Positions 53,652-61,522 of a stretch of DNA of 64,000 nucleotides are shown here, piece after piece. The notes under the pieces were generated by a model that was given only the letters and a program-made list of their open reading frames with translations, did not search any database and had not been told where the DNA came from. Numbering within the stretch: position 1 is the first letter of the stretch; each line of letters opens with the position of its first letter. Location of the stretch: the NCBI GenBank assembly GCA_050948905.1, contig JBMNES010000001.1, positions 992,001 to 1,056,000 of the forward strand, given 5' to 3'. Source of the stretch: DTKD01 sp050948905 (GTDB lineage: Bacteria; Armatimonadota; UBA5829). The position numbers were made by a program, and so were the translations under genes.

Positions 53652-53924
53652 TTGCCGAATATTAAATCCGTAATTAAAGATGTTAAGAAGTCTCGTGAGC
53701 GCAGGCTGCGAAACTTGGATACAAGGTCCAAAATCAAGACCTTCGTCAAGAAAACCAAGGCCGCTATGGACGAGCAGTCCGACCAGGTGACTGCGCTGCT
53801 CAGTGAGACTGTCAGCATAGTCGACAAGGCCGCGAAGAGAGGGATTATCCATCCCAACGCCGCCGCGCGACGCAAGTCCAGGCTCATGAAGCGCGCCAAC
53901 CTGAAAGCTGCCGCCTCCGAGTAA
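53652..53924 (+). CDS. rpsT: 30S ribosomal protein S20
   Basis: A 90-residue, strongly basic, helical protein with the S20 pattern (SRERRLRNLDTRSKIKTFVK in the first helix, then AAKRGIIHPNAAARRKSRLM). It binds 16S rRNA during assembly. It starts with TTG 53652 behind GGGGGTGA, in line with the known use of rare starts for S20 in other bacteria. A terminator follows. Confidence 0.96.
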   Translation: MPNIKSVIKDVKKSRERRLRNLDTRSKIKTFVKKTKAAMDEQSDQVTALLSETVSIVDKAAKRGIIHPNAAARRKSRLMKRANLKAAASE

Positions 53925-53956
53925 GCCCGGCTGCTATATCGTATCAAATATTTCCG

Positions 53957-53986
53957 AGAGAGGTAAGCGATGCTGCCTCTCTTTTC
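53957..53986 (+). terminator. rpsT terminator
   Basis: AGAGAGG and CCTCTCT pair over 7 bases around a 12-base loop and are followed by TTTCTTC, 33 bases after the rpsT stop. Confidence 0.65.
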
Positions 53987-54026
53987 TTCGTAAACCTGCT
54001 TTGCGATGTAATATGAGGTCGCAGAT

Positions 54027-54929
54027 TTGGTGACAAAGCAGCAGATCATAACCGGACTATCACATCTCGGGCTTAAGGCCGGAGATGTCGTGATTGTACA
54101 CAGCTCATTGAGCAGCTTCGGCGAGGTCGAAGGCGGCGCCGACACGGTTATCGACGCACTGCTGGAGGTTATCGGCGACCAGGGCACGTTGATTGTCCCG
54201 ACGTTTAACTACGACCCTGGCGTCTTTGACATAAAAGAAACCCCATCGGTGGTCGGCAGGATCACCGAAACTCTACGGCTTAGAAAAGACGCTGTGCGCA
54301 GCGCTCATCCGACTCATTCCGTGGCTGCAATCGGCAGGCTCGCCGAACTGATTACGGAGGACCACGACAAAGTCGATCCGTTCGCAAAGGATTCTGCGCT
54401 GCATAAAGCTGCGAAAGTGGATGCAAAAATCCTCCAGCTCGGCGTTACTCAGACCTCGAATTCTTCCATTCACGTCGCCGAGGAACTCGCCGGGGTGCCA
54501 TACCTAGACAAACAAAGGCGCGTGGGCATAAAGCTCGCAAACGGTAAAGTGATTCAAAAATGGATCCGCAGACCGGGCTGCAGCCAGGGTTTTGAGGCGG
54601 TCGACGAACTGCTCTGCGAGCGCGACGCGATCAAGGAACGAATGATCGGCGAATGCAGGGCGAGGCTGATGAGCGCAAGGACGGTCATCGAAACGGCGGT
54701 GGAAATGCTGCGATCCGATCCGGCGGCTTTATTGTGCGACAGGCCGGAGTGCGGTGTATGTGCGGAAGCTCGTGCGATGATCGACGCCACCGAGGCACAA
54801 AACCAGGAACAGATGATTACCCAGCTCGCCGAAGAAGAAGAGCGTATCCGCAGACAGACCGAGCAACAACTTAGCGGCAACGTCTCGTTTTTTGAAGTCG
54901 ACCGGAACGATATCCTCTCCTCAAACTAA
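54027..54929 (+). CDS. AAC(3)-family N-acetyltransferase
   Basis: A 300-residue protein of the aminoglycoside 3-N-acetyltransferase fold. VIVHSSLSSFGEVEGGADTVI in pieces is the CoA-binding start, TLIVPTFNYDPG the core, and SAHPTHSVAAIG holds the conserved active-site histidine block. Many chromosomal members acetylate amino sugars or cell-wall precursors and give no drug resistance. The C-terminus has an extra glutamate-rich helical tail (EEEERIRRQTEQQL). It starts with TTG 54027 (GAGGT 7 bases before) or GTG 54030. Confidence 0.85.
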   Translation: MVTKQQIITGLSHLGLKAGDVVIVHSSLSSFGEVEGGADTVIDALLEVIGDQGTLIVPTFNYDPGVFDIKETPSVVGRITETLRLRKDAVRSAHPTHSVAAIGRLAELITEDHDKVDPFAKDSALHKAAKVDAKILQLGVTQTSNSSIHVAEELAGVPYLDKQRRVGIKLANGKVIQKWIRRPGCSQGFEAVDELLCERDAIKERMIGECRARLMSARTVIETAVEMLRSDPAALLCDRPECGVCAEARAMIDATEAQNQEQMITQLAEEEERIRRQTEQQLSGNVSFFEVDRNDILSSN

Positions 54930-55027
54930 CCCCATCCTGACTTCTAAAATGCAGGAGTTGACTATTGCCGTAGCTAATGCAAGCATACTGGTGTAAAATA
55001 AGTTTTGACCGAACGCGGGAGGCAGGC

Positions 55028-55405
55028 ATGGCAAATAAGATCAAAATTACTGCGGGAAGCGTCAGTATGACCGCGGAGTTAAACGGCAGTGCGTGCGCAA
55101 AAAAGATATATAATGCGCTTCCTATCCAGGCTCGTGGGAGCACCTGGGGGGACGAAATTTACTTTGGAATCGACGTTCAGTGTCAGGCTGAGAACCCTCA
55201 GCTCACCGTGGAAATGGGGGATTTGGCGTATTGGCTGGAGGGAAGCTGTTTTTGCATATTCTTCGGCCCGACCCCTATGAGCAGAGGCGATGAAATACGG
55301 CCTGCCAGCGCCGTTGAGGTGTTCGGCAAAATAGAGGGTGACGCGACTCAGTTCAAAAAGGTTGCCAGCGGAACCAGGGTGCTGGTTGAGAAATGCGAGG
55401 ACTAG
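55028..55405 (+). CDS. Cyclophilin-like fold protein (TM1367 type)
   Basis: A 125-residue protein of the cyclophilin_like family. ITAGSVSMTAELNGSACAKKIYNALP in pieces opens the barrel, then STWGDEIYF, GDLAYWLEGSCFCIFFGPTPMS and a final strand with VASGTRVLVE. Whether it has isomerase activity is unknown; members of this group often lack the cyclophilin active-site arginine. ATG 55028 follows GGGAGG. It is followed 22 bases later by the ceramidase-like gene. Confidence 0.87.
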   Translation: MANKIKITAGSVSMTAELNGSACAKKIYNALPIQARGSTWGDEIYFGIDVQCQAENPQLTVEMGDLAYWLEGSCFCIFFGPTPMSRGDEIRPASAVEVFGKIEGDATQFKKVASGTRVLVEKCED

Positions 55406-55427
55406 ATTATCCGGGAAGGAAGGCATT

Positions 55428-56726
55428 ATGAAAGCAGGTATATCCAAACAGAAAATCACACCGCCGGTCGGGGTCGATCTTACGGGTTATCTCGGAAGAC
55501 CGGGGCCTTCAAATAAATTGCACGATGATCTATTTGTGACGGCGTTGATACTTGACGACGGGGACAGCCGCATCGGAATCATCTCAATGGACGTGCTGGG
55601 CACGGATTTGGATCAGGACGCACGGCTGCGTAGAGCAATATCCGAGTCTACCGGAATTGACGCTGACAATTTGATGATCGTCGCCACTCATACCCACGCG
55701 GGTCCTGCGCTGAGTACGCTCAGGGAGTGCGGCGAGCCTGATGAGACTTTTGTCTGTCAACTGTGGCCAAAAATAGTTCAGACCGCTAAGGCAGCCTGCG
55801 AAAATATGGCCGATGCGAAGCTATCTTTCGCAAACGCCGAATCAGAGTTGGCGTGGAACCGCAGAGCGTGGGTGATCGACTCGGATGTGCAGCGGAGCAA
55901 GACTTCCGGCGTAATTACCGACCCTAACATCGGTGCAATTTTGATAGAAATAGCGGGCAGTGAGCCTGTTCTGTTGTATAACTACGCCTGCCACGGAGTA
56001 GTCATGGACTCAGACAACGTGGAGATTAGTGCGGACTGGATTGGCGCGGCAAGGGATAAGTTGGAATCAAGCGGATTGGTCGGCACATCGATATTTCTGC
56101 AGGGCTGCTGCGGCAACATCAACCCACGCTGGCGCGGCACTTTCGCCGAAGTCCAGCGAGCAGGGTTGTCTGTTGCAGAACCTCTGCTTGAGGCGCTTCC
56201 TAAGGCCAAACCACTTGCTGAGCCGTCGATAAAGGTGGCGTGGCGATACGTCGATTTGCCGTATGATCCTTTGCCTGATAAAGAAGTCCTGCAGCAGGAG
56301 ATCAGTTTCCGGCGCAGTGAGTTCGAAAAAGCGCAGGCTGAGGGTAATGCTCTTATGCAGAAAGCACACCGAGCGATGCTCGACTGGGCTCAGGACGCGC
56401 TGGATATGATTAATGCAGGCGATGGACCGGAGTCAATTCGAGTCGGCCTGCAGGCAATTTCGTTGGGAGATGTGATTTTCGTCACGTTGCCGGGTGAGGC
56501 TTTCTGTGAATATGGCCTTTGGTTCCGTGACATGACGGACGCGGCTGTTATCCCGGTGGGTTATGCTAACGGCAACATCGGTTATATTCCTACCGCGGAA
56601 GCATACAAAGAGGGCGGTTACGAAGTCGACAGTGCAATAAAATATTACGGGGTTAAGATGATCGGCCCCGGCTCAGAAAAGGTTATTGTCGATGCTGCGA
56701 GGGATATGATTAAAGAAATCGGATAA
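55428..56726 (+). CDS. Neutral/alkaline ceramidase N-terminal domain-like protein
   Basis: A 432-residue protein similar to the metal-binding N-terminal domain of neutral ceramidases. AGISKQKITPPVGVDLTGY is the family start. MIVATHTHAGPAL and LLYNYACHGVVM carry zinc histidines, and FLQGCCGNINPRW and TLPGEAFCEYG are conserved. There is no signal peptide and no C-terminal ceramidase domain. Members are frequent in Armatimonadota and planctomycetes and probably act on sugars or lipids other than ceramide. ATG 55428 has AAGGAAGG upstream. Confidence 0.85.
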   Translation: MKAGISKQKITPPVGVDLTGYLGRPGPSNKLHDDLFVTALILDDGDSRIGIISMDVLGTDLDQDARLRRAISESTGIDADNLMIVATHTHAGPALSTLRECGEPDETFVCQLWPKIVQTAKAACENMADAKLSFANAESELAWNRRAWVIDSDVQRSKTSGVITDPNIGAILIEIAGSEPVLLYNYACHGVVMDSDNVEISADWIGAARDKLESSGLVGTSIFLQGCCGNINPRWRGTFAEVQRAGLSVAEPLLEALPKAKPLAEPSIKVAWRYVDLPYDPLPDKEVLQQEISFRRSEFEKAQAEGNALMQKAHRAMLDWAQDALDMINAGDGPESIRVGLQAISLGDVIFVTLPGEAFCEYGLWFRDMTDAAVIPVGYANGNIGYIPTAEAYKEGGYEVDSAIKYYGVKMIGPGSEKVIVDAARDMIKEIG

Positions 56727-57027
56727 CGCCGTTATTTCGTGTGGATGACACGGTCATTTCGAACGCACTTTTCGGGTATGAGGTGGCAATTCGGAGATTG
56801 CCACCTATCTATGGATGACGCCGTCATTTCGAACGCAGTGAGAAATCTGCTTTTCGAGTATATATGAGGTGGCAATTCGGAGATTGCCACCCATCTATGG
56901 ATGACGCCATCATTTCGAACGCAGTGAGAAATCTGCTTTTGGGTATTTGCGAGGTGGCAATTCGGAGATTGCCACCTATCTATGAGTCTGCTTTTTAAAC
57001 ACACTATACTTAAACGGAGAATTGCAA
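56727..57027. repeat. Tandem array of combined repeat units
   Basis: Three units with a period of 85-86 bases (hairpins at 56781-56806, 56867-56891, 56952-56977) fill the gap. Each joins a GTCATTTCGAACGCAGTGAG element with an AGGTGGCAAT/ATTGCCACCT hairpin whose loop is TCGGAG, the reverse complement of CTCCGA. The first unit lacks part of its first element. No gene is supported. Confidence 0.88.
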
Positions 57028-58131
57028 GTGCAATACAGGGAATTCGGCAAAACAGGCGTCAAATTGTCGGCGCTGGGTTTCGGGGCGATGAGGCTTCCGG
57101 AGTCCGATGACGATGCGGTGCAGGTGATCCGGCGATCATTCGAGCTGGGAGTAAACTATCTCGACACCGCCAGAATCTATCCGGAAAGCGAGAGAAAATG
57201 CGGCCTGGCGCTAAAGGGCTGGCGCGACAAAGTCTATGTCTCCACCAAAAATAACCTCGAGGATACCACTGTCGACGGCTGGTGGAGGCGGCTGAACACA
57301 TCCCTTGAGCTGCTCGATATCGACTACATCGACTTCTACCAGGTCATCCACGACATAAAATACCCTGCCTATGAGGAATTTTATCTCAAAAACGAGGGTA
57401 TGAAAGCCGTTCGGAAGGCAAAGGAACAGGGTCTTATCAAGCATTGCTGTTTCAGCACCCACGAGTCCGTCGAAAACAATATGAGGCTGATAGACTCCGG
57501 TGAGTTTGAGGGAGTTACTATTCAATATAATCTTCTGGATCGCTCAAACGTAGACGTAATAGCGCATGCTCACGAATGCGGGATGGGTGTTATCGTGATG
57601 GGGCCGGTTGGTGGAGGCAGACTGGGCGCGCCGTCGGAGCAGATCAAAAAACTCATCGACGGCCCTGTTGCCAGCTCCGCCGAGGTCGCGCTGCGCTTTG
57701 TTTTGGCCAACCCTCACGTCACGTGTGCGATTTCAGGAATGAGCACCATCCAAATGGTCGAGGAAAACTGTGCCACCGCTTCTCGCGAAGAGCCTCTTTC
57801 AGATGAGGAGAGGTTGACAATTGAGGCATCACTGGACGAAAACAAGCGGTTGGCAGAGCTGTATTGCACAGGATGCGAATATTGCATGCCCTGCCCGCAT
57901 GGCGTCAACATACCCGTCAATTTCCAGATAATGAACGCCCACCGAATATACGGTCTCACCGAACACGCACAGAGGAGATATAACCGACTCAGCAACCCCG
58001 AACGGCCACAAAACGGCAAAAAGGCGGAGGATTGCCTGGAGTGCGGCGAGTGCGAACCGAAGTGCCCGCAGCATATAAAGATCATCGATCAGCTAAAAGA
58101 GGTCGCAGAGACGTTCAAAAAGCGGGATTAG
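57028..58131 (+). CDS. Aldo-keto reductase with C-terminal ferredoxin domain
   Basis: A 367-residue reductase. The barrel shows LDTARIYPES (Asp46, Tyr51), VSTKNN (Lys) and QVIHDIK (His), the aldo-keto tetrad. The C-terminal 90 residues carry two iron-sulfur sites, CTGCEYCMPCPHGVNIP and CLECGECEPKCPQH, so electrons may come from ferredoxin as well as NADPH. This architecture is widespread in anaerobes and facultative bacteria. GTG 57028 has GGAG 8 bases upstream; the TTG two codons earlier is too close to the SD. Confidence 0.93.
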   Translation: MQYREFGKTGVKLSALGFGAMRLPESDDDAVQVIRRSFELGVNYLDTARIYPESERKCGLALKGWRDKVYVSTKNNLEDTTVDGWWRRLNTSLELLDIDYIDFYQVIHDIKYPAYEEFYLKNEGMKAVRKAKEQGLIKHCCFSTHESVENNMRLIDSGEFEGVTIQYNLLDRSNVDVIAHAHECGMGVIVMGPVGGGRLGAPSEQIKKLIDGPVASSAEVALRFVLANPHVTCAISGMSTIQMVEENCATASREEPLSDEERLTIEASLDENKRLAELYCTGCEYCMPCPHGVNIPVNFQIMNAHRIYGLTEHAQRRYNRLSNPERPQNGKKAEDCLECGECEPKCPQHIKIIDQLKEVAETFKKRD

Positions 58132-58255
58132 CTGGCAGATACCTTGAGAAAAAAGATAGGTGCCGATCCAAAGATGGGTGCTGATCTCCGAATCACACCC
58201 CAAAACCTCAGTTCCAAGATGGGTGCCGATCTCCGAATCGGCACCCGAGACCTCT
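58132..58255. repeat. Short intergenic stretch with CTCCGA hairpins
   Basis: Contains a half element near 58167, a decayed hairpin at 58176-58200 (GGGTGCTGAT / ATCACACCC, one base lost) and an intact one at 58221-58246 (GGGTGCCGAT / ATCGGCACCC), all with the CTCCGA loop. The converging gene ends at 58256. Confidence 0.85.
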
Positions 58256-58774
58256 CTAATTATAAACACTATCGATCAGCCACCTGCGCCCCATTTTGAC
58301 CAGATTGATCGGGATTTGCCGCTCGCGCTGGTCTGGGTATTTCAGGGTTACGATCACAGTGGCATGGCCCGCCGAGGGATAGGCAGCCTCCCCGACGGTA
58401 TATGTCGCCTCGTTGTTGTGTATCTCGTCGAAGAAATATTCAGACATTGCGTGGGTGTCGGAAACCCCCGGCTGCATGCGCGAATTAAAGGCGTCGGTAT
58501 GGTAACCAGCAGCTTTGCCGCACGACCTCTGAGCCATCGCGTCGAACCACTCCGTGGCGATAATCTTCGGCGGTATTGTCCTGAATATATGGCATAGCAG
58601 CAAAATAACCAGCAATACCCCCACGCCCGCAGCAGCATATTTCACCCTGGCGGACGGCTTCCACGCCTCCTTTGTCTCGACGTGAAAATGACCACCGGCA
58701 GCCGTTCGCGTGCCGCACACGATGCATACTTTTTGTTCTGAACGCAGATCAGCGCCGCATTTGACGCATTTCAA
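58256..58774 (-). CDS. Zinc-ribbon membrane-anchored protein
   Basis: A 172-residue protein. Residues 1-22 form a zinc ribbon (CVKCG and CIVCG). A single membrane span lies near 46-63 (AGVGVLLVILLL). The outer part of about 100 residues has an NTF2-like pattern (EWFDAMAQRSCGKAAGY, later VIVTLKYPD and WLIDSVYN). Function is unknown. It starts with TTG 58774 behind GAGGTGAT and is 21 bases downstream of galK, so it is probably the last gene of that operon. Confidence 0.75.
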   Translation of the reverse strand: MKCVKCGADLRSEQKVCIVCGTRTAAGGHFHVETKEAWKPSARVKYAAAGVGVLLVILLLCHIFRTIPPKIIATEWFDAMAQRSCGKAAGYHTDAFNSRMQPGVSDTHAMSEYFFDEIHNNEATYTVGEAAYPSAGHATVIVTLKYPDQRERQIPINLVKMGRRWLIDSVYN

Positions 58775-58795
58775 GTATCATCACCTCTTAAACGA

Positions 58796-59965
58796 TTACA
58801 GCCGTTCGATTACACTCGCCCCGTCTTCAGCAGTACAGACGTAAAGCGATGGGGAGAGTTGCGTTTTCTTATGATATTCTACGGCAACAACCTCTAGGAA
58901 TTGTTCCACGTAATCGTCTTTTACAAGACTGACAGTACATCCGCCAAACCCCGCGCCTGCCATTCTGCCCGCCAGCGACCCCGGCGCGGCGCGAGTCACT
59001 TCTACCATCGCCTCCAACTCCGGACAACTGACCTCATAAAGGTCACGTGCGGAATCGTGAGATGCGTTCATCAGCCTGCCGAACTCGACAAAATCCCCGT
59101 CCTGCAAAACCTGCCTGCTGCGCAGCACGCGCTCGTTTTCTCCGACCACATGCGCCACCCGCTTGCTTACTGTCTCTGGCAGATCGGATTTATGAGCCTC
59201 ATACATCTCCGAACTCACATCCCGCAGAGCTTTAACTTCAGGATACCATCCCGCAAACAGCCTGGCCCCCTCTTCGCACTGGCTTCTGCGCAGGTCGTAT
59301 TCGCTGTCCACCAACCCCCGCCGCTTCATGGTGTCACAGACCACTATCTTAACCTGCGACGTATCCAGCGGCACATACTCATATTCCAATGTGCGACAGT
59401 CCAAAAACAGCGCGGAGTCTTTTTTGCCGAGCCTGGAGATAAACTGATCCATTATGCCCGTATTGACCCCAACGAACTTATTTTCCGCCTTTTGACCAAT
59501 CAGAGCCAAATCCGGGCCGCTCATCTCAAATCCATTGAGAGTCTGCATCAAAAACCCGGTCGCCATCTCGATCGCCGCCGAGCTGGAAAGCCCGGACCCT
59601 ATCGGCACGTTGCCGTGGATTACCATATCCGCACCGCGCAGTGCCACGCTCGATTCCTGCAAAAAGTGGATCACCCCACGGACATAGTTGCTCCACGTAT
59701 TTACGTTGTCGAACTCGATAGAATCCAGATCAAACTCGACCAATTGTTCGAAGTTGGCAGAATATACCGCGACTTTTCTATCCTCGCGCAGCCTGCCCCC
59801 CGCCAACACGTCGACATTCACAGCCACCGGCAGCACGAAGCCATCGTTGTAGTCCGTATGGCTTCCCATCAGGTCAACCCGCCCAGGCCCCTTTACTATC
59901 GCTTGCATCGACGATTCGAATATTTTTGAAAAATCCTCTTTAATACGCCTTATGCGATCAGGCAT
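58796..59965 (-). CDS. galK: Galactokinase
   Basis: A 389-residue GHMP kinase that phosphorylates galactose at C1 in the Leloir pathway. The sugar-binding signature GRVDLMGSHTDYNDGFVLP is at 28-46, the ATP loop GSGLSSSAA near 127, NTGIMDQFIS with the catalytic aspartate near 170, and AGAGFGGC near 345. The usual glutamate in GEHTDYN is serine here, which might alter how O6 of the sugar is held. ATG 59965 overlaps the radical SAM stop by 8 bases. galT lies two genes upstream, supporting the galactose role. Confidence 0.92.
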   Translation of the reverse strand: MPDRIRRIKEDFSKIFESSMQAIVKGPGRVDLMGSHTDYNDGFVLPVAVNVDVLAGGRLREDRKVAVYSANFEQLVEFDLDSIEFDNVNTWSNYVRGVIHFLQESSVALRGADMVIHGNVPIGSGLSSSAAIEMATGFLMQTLNGFEMSGPDLALIGQKAENKFVGVNTGIMDQFISRLGKKDSALFLDCRTLEYEYVPLDTSQVKIVVCDTMKRRGLVDSEYDLRRSQCEEGARLFAGWYPEVKALRDVSSEMYEAHKSDLPETVSKRVAHVVGENERVLRSRQVLQDGDFVEFGRLMNASHDSARDLYEVSCPELEAMVEVTRAAPGSLAGRMAGAGFGGCTVSLVKDDYVEQFLEVVAVEYHKKTQLSPSLYVCTAEDGASVIERL

Positions 59966-61463
59966 TATCCTCTGCTTTCCCCTGCGTTGGTTTGAGCGAC
60001 TCCCGTATTCGCTGAGGCACCCTTGCCAGCGCCTGTGTCCATTCTCTATTTGCTTTCTCGACACGACGGATCAGGATATGCCCATACGCGCTGTAGGCCC
60101 ACTTTCTCGCCCTGCGCTCGATCTCCCAGCGCGCCCTCTTCCATTTGCCCTTCAGCAAATTCAAATTGAGCTTCGCCAGAAACTTAAACGAATCCGGCCC
60201 AATCAGCATCCGTATGCACTCGCGTATGCTATAGAAGCACTTCATAGCTCGAAACGCCTCCCGCTGAAGCTCGTACGGGCTTATCTCACGCGGCTCGTAT
60301 ACTACGTGGTGGCCGTCATACAACTGCCAATCCCTGGTGAGCAGCCGATCCTGTCGTTCTAACTCATGATAGTAGACAGTACCGGGCAGGGGTGTCAAGG
60401 TCATAAACTGTACGGTATCAATTTGATGCTTGATCGCAAACTGGACGGTCTTGCGGATGCTCTGTGTAGTGTCGTTTTCAGCCCCCAAAACGAACATACC
60501 GTGGACTATTATCCCGTGCTCATGCAGCACTCGCACGGCCTCGGCCATCTGTTCGACGGTCTCTCTTTTGTTGTATTCCTTCAGCGTTTCCTCATCTGCA
60601 GACTCGAAGCCAACATACACCACCCAGCAATTCGACTGCTGAAACAGCCTCATAAGCTCCCTGTCGTGCACAACATCGGCCCTGATTTGCGCCGACCAGG
60701 GCTTCGTCAGCCCCTTCGACATCATAAGCTCCAACAGCGCCTTGGTGCGTTTCGGGTTCGCTACAAAGTTGTCATCATAGAAAAAAGTCAATTTCTGCTC
60801 GCGGGTGAGCATCTCATCGACGACGCTTTCGATGCTGCGATACCGGCACGCCCTGCCGAACATCCCCGTCACGCTGCAGAAACTACAATCGAAGGGGCAG
60901 CCTCGTGAAGTCTGAACCGGCGAAATGTTGATTCTCTCCGAACCTTTTATCAGTGAAAGATCCGGAAACGGCAGCGAGTCCAGATCCCTGACTCGCCCTC
61001 TGTCTTCATTGTGGATAACCTCATCGCCTGCTCTGAACGAAAGCCCTTTTATATCCGTGAGCCCCTCTTCACCCGATTCCAGCGCGTCGACGAGTTCGAC
61101 CATCGTGTGTTCGCCCTCTCCACGCACGCAATAGTCCCCGTGCTCCAGGGCTTCGTTCGATGAAAAAGTAACGTGAGAGCCACCGAACACAACGGGAATA
61201 CCCGCCTGCCGGACACGATCAGCGATCCGGTAGGCTTCCGGCGCGGTGGAGGTGGTGGTGGAGATGCCGACCAAATCGCTCGACAACACCTCGTCATAGT
61301 CGATAGGATGAAAATCCTGACAGTAGATGGAGACTTCTATCCCCTTGTTTCTCAGAATCGCACCGAGAATCGGCAGCCCCAGCCTGGGCAACGGGAAAAG
61401 GCTGTAGACGTGATAGCCCGGTGGGCGAGGTTCGATAAGAGTGACCTTTCGTATGCGTCTCAA
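59958..61463 (-). CDS. B12-binding-domain radical SAM protein
   Basis: A 501-residue enzyme with an N-terminal cobalamin-binding Rossmann domain (VYSLFPLPRLGLPILGAIL, then VFGGSHVTF) and a radical SAM barrel with C189, C193 and C196 (TSRGCPFDCSFC). The C-terminus is basic and helical. Such enzymes methylate or rearrange unreactive carbons in lipids, antibiotics or cofactors; the substrate here is unknown. It starts with TTG 61463 behind GGGGAG. It sits between galT and galK with an 8-base overlap to galK, an unusual neighbour for a galactose operon. Confidence 0.88.
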   Translation of the reverse strand: MRRIRKVTLIEPRPPGYHVYSLFPLPRLGLPILGAILRNKGIEVSIYCQDFHPIDYDEVLSSDLVGISTTTSTAPEAYRIADRVRQAGIPVVFGGSHVTFSSNEALEHGDYCVRGEGEHTMVELVDALESGEEGLTDIKGLSFRAGDEVIHNEDRGRVRDLDSLPFPDLSLIKGSERINISPVQTSRGCPFDCSFCSVTGMFGRACRYRSIESVVDEMLTREQKLTFFYDDNFVANPKRTKALLELMMSKGLTKPWSAQIRADVVHDRELMRLFQQSNCWVVYVGFESADEETLKEYNKRETVEQMAEAVRVLHEHGIIVHGMFVLGAENDTTQSIRKTVQFAIKHQIDTVQFMTLTPLPGTVYYHELERQDRLLTRDWQLYDGHHVVYEPREISPYELQREAFRAMKCFYSIRECIRMLIGPDSFKFLAKLNLNLLKGKWKRARWEIERRARKWAYSAYGHILIRRVEKANREWTQALARVPQRIRESLKPTQGKAEDNA

Positions 61464-61522
61464 AGCGCTCCCCCTCTTTTCCTCGCCCCGTGCGGCTGGT
61501 TATGAGTATAGGAGCCGGCCGC

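Noticed and set aside
54027..54929. Aminoglycoside resistance gene
   Set aside because: The fold matches, but chromosomal members commonly act on other amines and nothing mobile is near.
56753..56977. CRISPR-like array from the three-unit repeat
   Set aside because: The units are themselves repeated in full, with no unique spacer sequences.
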